Of a DNA stretch of 64,000 bases, positions 46,293 through 55,716 are shown piece by piece. Location: assembly GCF_001014975.1 (NCBI RefSeq), contig NZ_BBXA01000029.1, forward strand, positions 124,001-188,000. The letters are read 5' to 3'. Source of the DNA: Novosphingobium sp. MD-1. GTDB lineage: Bacteria; Pseudomonadota; Alphaproteobacteria; Sphingomonadales; Sphingomonadaceae. The translations under genes were made by a program, and so were the position numbers. Under the pieces are notes generated by a model that saw only the letters and a program-made list of their open reading frames with translations, was not told the origin of the DNA and searched no databases. Position 1 is the stretch's first letter; every line of letters begins with the position of its first letter.

Positions 46293-48530
46293 TTAGATCC
46301 AGAGATCCTGGGCCGCGAGCGTGCTGACGCCGCAGACCATGACTGAAAAGTCTGCGATCTTGTCGCCGTTCAGGTCCCCATGGATCATCACGCCGCCATC
46401 GACGATTTCGTAGTTCAATTGCCCGGCGTGGCCGGAAAAGGCGCTGGTGCCGATGAACGCGAACTTGTCCTTGGTCGGCGACAGCGTGTCGGCGTCCATC
46501 AGCGCGAAGCTGATGTGATCGCCATCCGCGCGGCTGAAATCGGCAATGGTCTTCAGGTCCTTGGCGTTGAGATCACCGTCGCGGAACTGGAACACGTCGG
46601 CACCGGCGCCGCCGCAGAGATAGTCCACCCCGCTGCCGCCTTCCAGGACGTCATTGCCGTCCCCGCCGTACAGCTTGTCGTTGCCCGCGCCGCCGCGAAG
46701 GATATCGTTGCCCGCGCCGCCGTCGAGAAGATCGTTGCCATCCTCACCGCGCAGGTCGTCGTTGCCGTCGCCGCCATACAGCGTATCATTGCCGGCGCCG
46801 GCGCTGATCAGATCGTTGCCGCCAAGGCCATGGAACGTCTCGTCGCCCGAGGTGCCTACCAGTCGGTTGTCCAAGTCGTTGCCGGTTGCGGTGGTGCCCG
46901 GCGTGCGCAGCCACAACTCCTCGACGTTGTCGGGCAGGGTGTAGCTGACATCGGCATAGACCCGATCGGTGCCATGCCCGGCCAGTTCGATGATCGAGGT
47001 CTGCGCGTGGAAGACGTAGTAGGTGTCGTTGCCGTCGCCACCCGCCAGTTCCAGCGGCCCGGTGTGGGTGGATTTCAGCGTGTCCGCCCCATCGGTACCG
47101 TCGATGTGCAGCAGCTTCGTCTCCGGGGCGGGAGCGGCAACCGCCAGCGCCGTTTCCGGCGTCGCTGAAACCGGCGCGACCACATCGGTGCTCGACGACA
47201 CCTTGAGCGCGGTCGTCGCCGCGTCCATCAACGTGGTCGTCAGGTGGAGCCTGCTTGACCAGTCGTCGTAGATCGTGCCGAGCGGAATCTTCTCGTTGGC
47301 CGAGGTCGAAAGATGCGTGACGCTTTCGTAGGTGAAGGCGGCTGCCGTGTTGCCCGTGACCTTGGCATCATCGACAAGGTGGAGGCGGATCCACGACATC
47401 TGGTCGGTATAGCCGTTGACCATGTTGTCGGAAATGGCCACGTCCTTGCCACTCCACACGGCGATGCCGTTGTACATCCCGCCGGTGATCACGTTGTTGG
47501 TGATCGTGACGTGCGTGAACGGCTGGCTTTCGCTGTTGTCGCGCATCCAGATACCCTGGATCTGCGAACCGTTGCCGCGCAGGACCACGTTGCTGTCGAT
47601 CGTGATGTTGGTCGGCGCCCAGGTGGTGTTGTCGGTCCAGATTTGGATCGCGTCGGCGTGATCACCGGTACCGCCGATCTGGCCCTGGGGGTGGAAATCC
47701 GTGAACAGATTGCGCGCGATGACCAGGTCGGTCACCATGTTGCCGTGGATGCCGTCGCACCGGATATCGTGGAAGAAGTTGTCAGTGATCTTCAGGTCGG
47801 TGTTGGTGAACATCGTCAGCGCGTTGTAAGCGCTCTTGAATTCGGAATTGGTCAGCGTGACGTGCTGTGAATCGCGGATCAGGAACGCCTGATGCTCGAA
47901 GCCGGCGCCCGTCACCGTCAGCTTGTCCAGATTGATGTTCGCGCTGGACACAACCTGGAAGTTGTAATCCTTCGCGCCGGCATTCGCCGTAAGCGCCAGG
48001 TTGCTCAGCGAAATGCCGCTGCTGTTGTTGATGGTCAGGTTGGAAATGACGGCCTGATGCGCCGGGTCGGCCGACGTGATCGTGACATTGCCGGCGACCT
48101 TGATGTTCTGGATGGAGATGGAATCATATGTGCCAGCTGTGAGCTTGATCACATCCCCGTTCTTGGCTTTTGCTAGGTACTTCAGCAAATCAGCAGATGA
48201 AGAAGCTGTATAAGTGCGCATGTCGCGGTTCCCGTCCAAAGAACCGTCGGGGCCTTGCGCGTTGTTTGCGCATTGTTCCCCTCGGGTATTGGCCGGGCAT
48301 AGGGTTTGCGGGATTAAATCCTTGTGGAGGCGTTCGGTTAAACCGCCCGACATATTCGTTACTTGGCGATGCACCCAGCGGAGCGGCTGGGGCAGGTCGT
48401 CCGCGCTGACGCTGGCTACCGCAATTCCAAGAAAAACCAATGAAATCAGCAGGGCGGCTCCGACGCGCGCCGTTGCGACTGTCCATTGGCGACGCCGAAC
48501 GTTGCTGTCGGGTGAGGAATTGTTGCCCAT
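46293..48530 (-). CDS. Right-handed beta-helix protein with RTX calcium repeats
   Basis: From ATG 48530, with GAGG eight bases upstream, the product is 745 residues. Residues ~15-40 form an Arg-preceded hydrophobic segment like a signal peptide or anchor. Residues ~100-420 form parallel beta-helix coils as in polysaccharide lyases and alginate epimerases (NLTINNSSGISLSNLALT; ITITNNV-type turns; GDHADAIQIWTDN). Then come about nine RTX nonapeptides (GGDGNDDLRGEDGNDLL) and a serralysin-like C-terminal domain (KTIADFSRADGDHISF). RTX plus C-terminal domain predicts type I secretion by the 19.2-22.3 kb pair. Activity on the local polysaccharide, like SpnR/GelR lyases, is inferred. Confidence 0.88.
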   Translation of the reverse strand: MGNNSSPDSNVRRRQWTVATARVGAALLISLVFLGIAVASVSADDLPQPLRWVHRQVTNMSGGLTERLHKDLIPQTLCPANTRGEQCANNAQGPDGSLDGNRDMRTYTASSSADLLKYLAKAKNGDVIKLTAGTYDSISIQNIKVAGNVTITSADPAHQAVISNLTINNSSGISLSNLALTANAGAKDYNFQVVSSANINLDKLTVTGAGFEHQAFLIRDSQHVTLTNSEFKSAYNALTMFTNTDLKITDNFFHDIRCDGIHGNMVTDLVIARNLFTDFHPQGQIGGTGDHADAIQIWTDNTTWAPTNITIDSNVVLRGNGSQIQGIWMRDNSESQPFTHVTITNNVITGGMYNGIAVWSGKDVAISDNMVNGYTDQMSWIRLHLVDDAKVTGNTAAAFTYESVTHLSTSANEKIPLGTIYDDWSSRLHLTTTLMDAATTALKVSSSTDVVAPVSATPETALAVAAPAPETKLLHIDGTDGADTLKSTHTGPLELAGGDGNDTYYVFHAQTSIIELAGHGTDRVYADVSYTLPDNVEELWLRTPGTTATGNDLDNRLVGTSGDETFHGLGGNDLISAGAGNDTLYGGDGNDDLRGEDGNDLLDGGAGNDILRGGAGNDKLYGGDGNDVLEGGSGVDYLCGGAGADVFQFRDGDLNAKDLKTIADFSRADGDHISFALMDADTLSPTKDKFAFIGTSAFSGHAGQLNYEIVDGGVMIHGDLNGDKIADFSVMVCGVSTLAAQDLWI

Positions 48531-48589
48531 GATGGTTACCTCGTAGATCGCAGCGGGCCTGAATTTTTGCGGCGGCCTGCCGTTTTTTA

Positions 48590-49960
48590 TCAATCCGGCG
48601 TGGCGATCCCGTCCAGCGACGGATCGCCTTCGTCCTCGTCATCATCGTCGAGGTCAAGCCGCAGTTCCACCGGCGGGCCGAAATAGTGGCCGGTTATCAC
48701 GTTGATCTTTTCAAGCCTGTGGACCGCGAGCAGGTTGGCCAGATTGCCGATCGCGGGCACCAGCGCGGTCGCGATGGCCAGCCCGAACAGCCCGAACATG
48801 TTCGCCGCGATCGGGGCGAAGATCAGCAGGGCGCCGGTTACGGAAGCTGAGATCAGCAGGTTCAGCCGCTCGTGACCGGTCATGGCCAGGACGAGGCCCG
48901 CCGGTCCCGTGGCGACGTAGATCGCCTGGCCGATCACGGTGACCATCAGCAACGGCGCCGCCGTTTCGAATTCCGGCCCGATGAAGCCCAGCAGCAGCCG
49001 CCCGAACAGCAGTAGGCCGATGACGACCGGCGTTACCAGCAAAAGCGCCAGCCGCGTCGCCGCCCGGCCCAGCTTGGCCACGCGATAGACATCGCCCATG
49101 GCCACCGCTCCGCTGATGCGCGCGGTGAACACGTTGTAGGCGCCCATCGCGCTGAACGACAGCGCGCCGCCGATCTGGAATGCCACGCGGAACAGGCCGG
49201 CTTCATAGACGCCCAGCGTGGTTGCGGCGGTGGCAAGGCTGTACCAGTCGGCGATGTTCAGCGCGATCGCGGTTGCCCACAGCGGCAGCGACGTCTGGAG
49301 GAGGGCGCCAAACGGCACGTCGAGCGCCCGTTCGCTCTTTTCGACCAGTTGCCAGGACTTCCAGATCCCGAACGCGGCGGCCGAAAGGCCCACGGCGGCG
49401 GTGGCAATCAGCACGCCTTCGAGGCTGGATACCACGTGCAGCACCAGCATCAGCGCGACCATGCCGGGAATCACCAGCACTTCGATCGATTGCGCCACCA
49501 TGTGCTGATCCTGGGACCGCAGCACGGCGGCGGTCAGCCGCGTGGTCGTTCGCGCAAGCAGCAGCATCGCCAGAATGACGGTGCCGTAGGCGGGCAACTG
49601 GCCCTTGAGCATCAGGCTGGTGATGTGCGGGCCGCCCAGCGTGACAAGCAGGACGAGAATCAAGCCGGCGCTCAGCGAATAGCCGAGCGCGCGCAGCAGC
49701 GAAGCCGGGGCAAGCGGGACATGGTAGGCCGCTGCCGCAGCAAAGCGCCGCACCACCGCCATGTCCATTCCACCCACGGCTACGATCGAAAGGAACATCG
49801 CGGTTTGCGCGATCAGCGCATACTGGCCGTTGGCCGTTGGACCGAATTGATGCCCGATGAAGAACGTTATCAGAAAGCCGGCCACCACCGATGCGCCCCG
49901 GATGCCGATGGAAGCGATCGATTGAAAGTGGATTTTCAGATAGTTAAGCATGGCTGCCAT
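48590..49960 (-). CDS. Wzx-type polysaccharide flippase
   Basis: The 456-residue polytopic protein (12-14 hydrophobic segments) matches the MOP/Wzx exporter family: GIRGASVVAGFLITFFIGHQ at the start, FRVAFQIGGALSFSAMGAYN, LLLFGRLLLGFIG and a final acidic tail (DLDDDDEDEGDPSLDG). It flips undecaprenyl-linked repeat units to the periplasm for Wzy. Either of two ATGs nine bases apart (49960, 49951) could be used. It lies 60 bases upstream of the RTX gene in the same direction. Confidence 0.9.
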   Translation of the reverse strand: MAAMLNYLKIHFQSIASIGIRGASVVAGFLITFFIGHQFGPTANGQYALIAQTAMFLSIVAVGGMDMAVVRRFAAAAAYHVPLAPASLLRALGYSLSAGLILVLLVTLGGPHITSLMLKGQLPAYGTVILAMLLLARTTTRLTAAVLRSQDQHMVAQSIEVLVIPGMVALMLVLHVVSSLEGVLIATAAVGLSAAAFGIWKSWQLVEKSERALDVPFGALLQTSLPLWATAIALNIADWYSLATAATTLGVYEAGLFRVAFQIGGALSFSAMGAYNVFTARISGAVAMGDVYRVAKLGRAATRLALLLVTPVVIGLLLFGRLLLGFIGPEFETAAPLLMVTVIGQAIYVATGPAGLVLAMTGHERLNLLISASVTGALLIFAPIAANMFGLFGLAIATALVPAIGNLANLLAVHRLEKINVITGHYFGPPVELRLDLDDDDEDEGDPSLDGIATPD

Positions 49961-50542
49961 TCATCGGGCACGAGAATCGTTCATACATGCGGCCCGACCG
50001 GTCCACAACGCAACGTTGTACGCACATGCAAAAAAGGTGTTCTGGCAACAATCGCATATCGCTTCGCAAGCACGGACCAACCCGTTTCCCTTACGGCGGC
50101 GCGCGGCGCAATGCGAGTCGTTCGTGCACGCGCTTTGCCGCAATGGGACACCGCCGCGGCGCATTCGTGCCGAAGCCGCCGGCGTCGTGTGATCCGGCGC
50201 GCAGTGTCGAAATCCGGCGAAAATTCGCGGAATGCTGCGATTGCGTCGCCGCAGGACTGGTGGTGAACGAAACGTGGGGTCGGTCAGGGTCGAGACGCGG
50301 ATGCCGGAACATTCCCAGAAGAACACAACAACCGATGGCTAATGCTTTGACGCGCGTGAAAAGTTTTCAACGGCCTTCAAATATGCCATTCCCTGTTTGC
50401 ATACGCGGGCGATAGCGAAATCAAAATCTATCGCGGGTGCGAGATACATTGCTTGGCAATTGCAGCATGGCTATGGCGGTTGCGGGCATCGAATGTTTCA
50501 GTGCAAAGCAGCCTTGATCTTGTGGCGGCGACAGGAGGCCTT
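49961..50542. other. Intergenic region between divergent Wzx and ATPase genes
   Basis: About 580 bases with no convincing gene: the open frames here overlap each other on both strands, lack ribosome sites and have low-complexity products. It must hold the promoters of the divergent flippase and ATPase genes; I could not place a -35/-10 pair with confidence. Confidence 0.6.
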
Positions 50543-51880
50543 GTGGGTTGGTTCAGCAAGTTGTTCCGGGGCGCGCGCCAGGATGAAGAAGCGGTGTCGA
50601 TGCGCGCGATCATCCCGGCGGAAAGGGCCGAATCCTCTTTCGACAGTGCGAACGACCTGCCGAAGTTCCAGAATCTGGGCAGCGAGATCGGATCGCTGGT
50701 CGGGCGTTCCCTGCGCGAGCGCGATCGTGTCCGCGAAGCGTTTTCGCCGTCCATTCCCATTCAGGACACGCGGTTGTTGGCGGGACGCTCCAAGGCGCTT
50801 TCATCGCTGATCCGTTCGATCCAGGACATGAAGCTGCACGTCGTGATCTACGGCGAGCGCGGCATCGGCAAGACATCGTTGCTGCACGTGCTGAAGGGGT
50901 TGGCGAAAGAGGCGCGCTATCACGTGGCGTACCATTCGTGCAGCGACGGCGAGCTGTTCTCGGATGTCTTCCGCGCGGTCGCTTCGGAAGTGCCGCTGCT
51001 GTATCATGATCGCTTCGGCCCTTCCGCCGAAGAAAGCGAACGCGGCGGTAGCCTGGCGGATCAGCTGCCGGAGGGCAATTTCGGCGTCAGCCAGTTCAGC
51101 GAGGCGTTGTCGCACCTATCGAACACGCGCCTGCTTATCATGCTGGACGAGTTCGATCGCAGTTCGCCGGGGCTTTTTCGCCGCAATGTCGCCGAACTGA
51201 TCAAGAACCTGTCGGATCGTTCCGTGCGGGTGCAACTGGTGATCGCGGGCGTGGCCGGCAACCTCAGCGAACTGATCGAGCACATCCCGTCGATCCGCCG
51301 CAACGTGTTCAGCTATCGCGTGCCGGAGATGACCGAGGACGAGATCGGCCAGATGATCACCATCGGCGAACGGGTCAGCGGCTTGCAGTTCGATGAGGAT
51401 GCGACCGCGCGGATCGCCACGCTGGCCAACGGATCGCCTTACCTTGCCAGCCTCATCAGCCAGTCCGCCGGCTTCGATGCCCATGATCGCGATGAAGATC
51501 GCGTCACGCTGGACAATGTCGTGCGTGCGGCGAAGCTGGCGGCCGACGAACTGCGGCTGCGGCTGGCCGAACCTTCGGTGGAAGCGATCGACCGGATGAC
51601 CGCCGATGGCCTTGAACGCACCGTCCTGCCGCTGGTGAACCATGCCATGCATTCGATGGGCCGTCTGGATACCGACAAGCTCGAGATGTTCTTCGCCACG
51701 CCGTCGTTCCCCGATCTGGCCCGCGACCTGACCGAACGGTACGGCCTGCTGCAGACCGCCTTTGACGAACGCGAAGGCCGTTACCGGTTCCGGGAAGACG
51801 GGATCGCGCCCTATCTCTGGATACGCTCGACCAGCCAGAACATCGAACTTGCCAAAATGATCACCCGGGCCACCCGCTGA
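50543..51880 (+). CDS. AAA/STAND-like ATPase of unknown role
   Basis: GTG 50543 follows AGGAGG by four bases. The 445-residue product has Walker A in VIYGERGIGKTSLLHVL, Walker B in LLIMLDEFDR and sensor-like QLVIAGVAGN, followed by a helical lid and a probable winged-helix C-terminus (GLLQTAFDEREGRYRF). It is similar in outline to Orc1/STAND-type AAA ATPases that act as switches. Nothing identifies a partner. It stands alone in the EPS locus, divergent from wzx and convergent with a GT4 gene, so a regulatory or assembly role is possible. Confidence 0.75.
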   Translation: MGWFSKLFRGARQDEEAVSMRAIIPAERAESSFDSANDLPKFQNLGSEIGSLVGRSLRERDRVREAFSPSIPIQDTRLLAGRSKALSSLIRSIQDMKLHVVIYGERGIGKTSLLHVLKGLAKEARYHVAYHSCSDGELFSDVFRAVASEVPLLYHDRFGPSAEESERGGSLADQLPEGNFGVSQFSEALSHLSNTRLLIMLDEFDRSSPGLFRRNVAELIKNLSDRSVRVQLVIAGVAGNLSELIEHIPSIRRNVFSYRVPEMTEDEIGQMITIGERVSGLQFDEDATARIATLANGSPYLASLISQSAGFDAHDRDEDRVTLDNVVRAAKLAADELRLRLAEPSVEAIDRMTADGLERTVLPLVNHAMHSMGRLDTDKLEMFFATPSFPDLARDLTERYGLLQTAFDEREGRYRFREDGIAPYLWIRSTSQNIELAKMITRATR

Positions 51881-51949
51881 CGCGGGGTTCGGCCCCGGCT
51901 TGGCGCTGGATGGTGGGCCGGGCTTTCAATCCGCGCAAGGCATCCGCGT

Positions 51950-53227
51950 TCAGGAAAGGGCGCGGGTATAGGCGGCGAGCAGCGGTTCGATCTGGTGCTC
52001 CCAGCTCAGTTCGCGTTCCACCCGCTGGCGCCCGAAATCGCCCATCCGGGCCCGTGCTTCGGGATCGTCCAGCAGGGAAACGATCTTCTCGGCCATGTCG
52101 ACCGAATCGTTGGCGCGGGCATAGAGCGATGCTTCCTGCGCCGAGAAGCGCCCCTCGGTAACGTCGAACTGCACCATCGGCTTGCCCATGGCCATGTATT
52201 CCATGATCTTGTTCATGGTGGACTTGTCGTTCATGGCGTTCACGCGATCGGGGTTCACGCCGATGTCGGCGGTGGAGAGCACTTCGAAAAGCTCCTGATC
52301 GGGCGCGCGCCCGGTGAACGTCACGAAATCCCCAAGGCCACGCCGTTCGACGATCTGCTTCAGCGATGCCAGGCTGGGGCCGCCGCCGACGAGGCAGAAC
52401 TGGATGTCCTGCCGCCCCAGCCGGTGCACGATGTGATCCACCGCGTCGATCAGCAGATCGATGCCTTCCTGTTCGCCCATCACGCCCACATAGCCGACGA
52501 GGAAGCGGCGCCCGTTGCGCCAGCGCGGGGCCTCGGGCACGCGGCGCAACCGGCGAAGATCGGGCCCGGAGCGGACGACGAACACGTCCTCCGGCTTCAT
52601 GCGCCCCCGTGTGAGGGCGATCGCGCGATAGCTGTTGTTGGTCGCGATGGAAACCTTGGCGGTCATGAACGTCACGCGCTCGAACAGCACCATCAGGCGA
52701 TGGAAGAAACCGCGCTTGTTGAACTTGGCTTCGTAGAGTTCGGGATTGATATCGTGATGATCGAATATGTAGCGCACGCCTAGCAGGCGGAACTGCCACG
52801 CGATCAGGAAGATCAGGTCCGGCGGATTGCAGCCCTGGATGACGTCGAAGCCGCGCGTGAAGAAGATCTTCCACGCCAGCACCGTTTCCCAGAACAGGGC
52901 TGCACCATATTCGACAAGGAAGCCCAGCGCGCCCTTCGCGTCGAGCGGCAGGGGATGGCGGTGGATGTGCACGCCATCGATCAGTTCGTAGCGCTTTTCA
53001 TAGCCCTTGCCGGTCGGGCAGATCACCGAGACGGTGGCGCCGGCGGCGGTCAATGTCCGCGCTTCCTGCCACACCCGCCGGTCGAACGGCAGTGGCAGGT
53101 TCTCCACCACGATCAGCACCTTGCGCCCCGCAAGCGGCGCGCCTTCGACGGCGAAGGTATCGCCCGAACTTACCGGATCGTCGGTGGCTGGCATCGCGGC
53201 TTCGGTCATCGGGACTTCGGTCATCAC
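51950..53227 (-). CDS. Family 4 glycosyltransferase
   Basis: The 425-residue GT-B protein has the N-terminal VLIVVENLPLPFDRRVWQEA, an acceptor-domain FDVIQGCNPPDL and YIFDHHDINPELY, a linker VGYVGVMGEQEGIDLL, and FCLVGGGPSLASLKQ with a TADIGVNPD donor-site segment. It resembles WecG/CapM-type retaining transferases that build EPS repeat units. The donor cannot be read. It lies 60 bases downstream of the GDP-mannose-dehydrogenase-like gene on the same strand, suggesting shared expression. Confidence 0.9.
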   Translation of the reverse strand: MMTEVPMTEAAMPATDDPVSSGDTFAVEGAPLAGRKVLIVVENLPLPFDRRVWQEARTLTAAGATVSVICPTGKGYEKRYELIDGVHIHRHPLPLDAKGALGFLVEYGAALFWETVLAWKIFFTRGFDVIQGCNPPDLIFLIAWQFRLLGVRYIFDHHDINPELYEAKFNKRGFFHRLMVLFERVTFMTAKVSIATNNSYRAIALTRGRMKPEDVFVVRSGPDLRRLRRVPEAPRWRNGRRFLVGYVGVMGEQEGIDLLIDAVDHIVHRLGRQDIQFCLVGGGPSLASLKQIVERRGLGDFVTFTGRAPDQELFEVLSTADIGVNPDRVNAMNDKSTMNKIMEYMAMGKPMVQFDVTEGRFSAQEASLYARANDSVDMAEKIVSLLDDPEARARMGDFGRQRVERELSWEHQIEPLLAAYTRALS

Positions 53228-53287
53228 GGTCCTCTCGCTTGCCCCTGACGGGCGATCACGCGATGCGTGGTCGGGCGGCGTGGCGGG

Positions 53288-54553
53288 TCAGGCGATCTTG
53301 CTGATGTCGATGACGGGCGTGCCGTTCAGCGACAGTTCGCGCACGATGCGATTGGTCGCCACGACCAGGTCGTAGCGGGTGCTTTCGGCGGTCTGCTTGT
53401 CCACCAGCAGCGAATCGATCATCGGCAGATAGGCGTAGGCATAGCCGAGGTTCTGGCCGACCAGGCTTTCCGGGGTCAGGCCCGGGTCGTACACGTGCAG
53501 CGTGTGCCCGGCCTCCAGCAGCTTGCGCGCCATGTCGACCGCGGGGCTTTCGCGCAGGTCGTCGGTATCGGCCTTGAAGGCAAGGCCGGCCAGCAGCACT
53601 TTCGAGCCCGGCTTGAGATCGCGGTTCACCATGCTGAACTGGTGGTGCTTGTGCGCCTCGTTCGATCGCATCAGCGAATCGATGAGGTGGGTGTTCGCGC
53701 CCACGTCGGCACCGATGTGCTGCAGCGCGCGCACGTCCTTGGGCAGGCACGATCCGCCGAACGCGCCGCCCGGGCGTGTGTAGTAGGGCGAGATATTCAG
53801 CTTGGTGTCGGAAACGAAAATGCTGTGCACCTGCGCTGCGGATATATCGAGCAGCTCGCAGACGCGGCCGACTTCGTTGGCGAAGGCGACTTTCACCGCG
53901 TGCCAGCTGTTATCGACAAACTTGGTGATTTCGGCTTCGCGCACCCCCACATGGAACACCGGCGCTTCGATGCCGGCATGCAGCGCCTCCATGTTTGCGG
54001 ACGGCTGACCGTCGATCGTCCCGATCACGATCTTGGGCGGGTGGAAGTAATCCTCGATCGCGGTCGCTTCGCGCAGGAATTCCGGGTTGTAAACCAGTTC
54101 GATGACTTTCGCGTAGTCATCGCCCAGAGCGGCGCGGAAGATCTGCGCGATGATCTGGTCGATCGTTCCGGGGCGCATGGTGGACCGGTAGGCCACCGTC
54201 AGCCGCCGTGTGCGGCCAGGCTTGATCGCCGCCGCGATCTGCCGCGTCACCTGCACGATGTAGCTCATGTTGTGAGCGCCATCGGTGCCGCTGGGCGTGC
54301 CGACGCAGACGATGGCGATGTCGGCATCGTCGATCTCGTTGCCGATTTCGGTTACGGCGGAAAGGCGGCCCTCGGCATGGGCGCTGGCCAGCAATTCGTC
54401 GATGCCCGGCTCTCGGATGGGCGAGCGCCCCGCCGCGATCATGTCGACCTTCTTGGTGTTGACGTCGATGCCGACGACCTGGTGGCCTTGCGAGGCGATG
54501 CACGCCACCGCCGTGCAGCCAACATAGCCCAGGCCTAATACCGCGATCTTCAT
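53288..54553 (-). CDS. GDP-mannose 6-dehydrogenase-like nucleotide-sugar dehydrogenase (AlgD type)
   Basis: The 421-residue product has GLGYVGCTAVACIAS, VCVGTPSGTDG, YNPEFLREATAI, catalytic Cys in GGAFGGSCLPKDVRAL and GLAFKADTDDLRESP. The blocks KLNISPYYTRPG and SLMRSNEAHK match alginate AlgD more closely than UDP-glucose dehydrogenases. The likely product is GDP-mannuronate; another GDP- or UDP-sugar substrate is possible. The locus therefore encodes two different uronic-acid-forming enzymes, this and ugd. Confidence 0.85.
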   Translation of the reverse strand: MKIAVLGLGYVGCTAVACIASQGHQVVGIDVNTKKVDMIAAGRSPIREPGIDELLASAHAEGRLSAVTEIGNEIDDADIAIVCVGTPSGTDGAHNMSYIVQVTRQIAAAIKPGRTRRLTVAYRSTMRPGTIDQIIAQIFRAALGDDYAKVIELVYNPEFLREATAIEDYFHPPKIVIGTIDGQPSANMEALHAGIEAPVFHVGVREAEITKFVDNSWHAVKVAFANEVGRVCELLDISAAQVHSIFVSDTKLNISPYYTRPGGAFGGSCLPKDVRALQHIGADVGANTHLIDSLMRSNEAHKHHQFSMVNRDLKPGSKVLLAGLAFKADTDDLRESPAVDMARKLLEAGHTLHVYDPGLTPESLVGQNLGYAYAYLPMIDSLLVDKQTAESTRYDLVVATNRIVRELSLNGTPVIDISKIA

Positions 54554-54788
54554 GGTCGACGTTGCCCCTTTTTGTGCAGCGCGTAAGCTCTAAATGCCGC
54601 GTCTATTGCAATGCAGCGATTTCACTAGGGCGATTATCCGATTCGTGTATGGGGTGCAACGTCCGGCTGCGCGAACAAGCAGTGGTAAGGCATTACCGCA
54701 CAGCGTTGTGCCAATCTGGTGCTGACAAAAGCAGTAGCCGAAGGTGGCAATCGGGGGCGTTGTTGGGTATGGAATGCTGCGGAGCGGC

Positions 54789-55694
54789 ATGGCGGAGTTC
54801 CCGATTGGCATGACAAGCGAAGGTCCGGATATTTCGGTCGTTATCCCGCATTACAACGATCTGGCTCGTCTCGCGCTTTGCCTTGCCGCGCTCGATGCCC
54901 AGACGATCGCGCGTGATCGCTTCGAGATCATCGTCGCGGATAACGCATCGCCTGTTGACCCTGGCGTCCTGGCCGCGACGATCGGCACGCGGGCCAGGCT
55001 GGTGATCGCCACGGAAAAGGGCGCGGGTCCGGCGCGGAACGCCGGCGTCGCGGCAGCGCGCGGCGCGATCCTCGCGTTCACAGACTGCGACTGCGTGCCC
55101 GAAGCGAGCTGGCTGGCGGCTGGCGTCATCGCGCTCGGCCGGGGCGATGTTGTCGGCGGCAGGATGATCGTTTCGGTCTCATCGGAGGCCGCGATGACCG
55201 GCGCCGAGGCGTTCGAGCGGGTCTTCGCGTTCGACAACCGGCAGTATGTCGAGAAAAAAGGCTTTTCCGTCACCGCCAACCTGCTCACGCGTCGCGCCGT
55301 GTTCGACAAGGTTGGTCCGTTCCGCAATGGCGTGTCGGAAGATGTCGACTGGTGCCATCGCGCACGTGCGCTGGGGTTCGCGCTGGTCTATGCGCCCGAC
55401 GCCGCCGTCGCGCATCCCGCGCGCGCGAACTGGGCCGAATTGCGGCGCAAGTGGCAGCGAATGAACGTGGAGGGCTTCGGCCTGGTGGCGCACGACGCGC
55501 GGGGCAAGCTGCGTTGGGTGGCGCGCAGCCTGGCCCTGCCACTTTCGATCGTGGCGCACGCGCCCCGCGTGCTGGTCAGCCGCGATCTGCCCGATGCAGG
55601 GGCAAGGCTGCGGGCATTGGCCACGCTTGCCGGGTTGCGGTTATGGCGCATGGGCCATGGTATCGGTCTGATCTTTGGTGGCGGGCATCGCTGA
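54789..55694 (+). CDS. Family 2 glycosyltransferase
   Basis: The 301-residue product (ATG 54789 with GGAG just upstream; ATG 54810 also possible) has DISVVIPHYNDLARL, IIVADNASPVDPG, GPARNAGVAAARG, the metal site FTDCDCVPEA and GVSEDVDWCHRARALG. The C-terminus has basic, amphipathic helices. It resembles EPS GT2 enzymes that add a sugar to a lipid-linked intermediate. The following glycosyltransferase gene begins 22 bases downstream. Confidence 0.88.
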   Translation: MAEFPIGMTSEGPDISVVIPHYNDLARLALCLAALDAQTIARDRFEIIVADNASPVDPGVLAATIGTRARLVIATEKGAGPARNAGVAAARGAILAFTDCDCVPEASWLAAGVIALGRGDVVGGRMIVSVSSEAAMTGAEAFERVFAFDNRQYVEKKGFSVTANLLTRRAVFDKVGPFRNGVSEDVDWCHRARALGFALVYAPDAAVAHPARANWAELRRKWQRMNVEGFGLVAHDARGKLRWVARSLALPLSIVAHAPRVLVSRDLPDAGARLRALATLAGLRLWRMGHGIGLIFGGGHR

Positions 55695-55716
55695 CACGCT
55701 TTCAGGAGCCAAAGGG

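Noticed and set aside
46620..46860. Tandem DNA repeat that could be a non-coding element
   Set aside because: It encodes the RTX nonapeptides of the beta-helix protein in frame.
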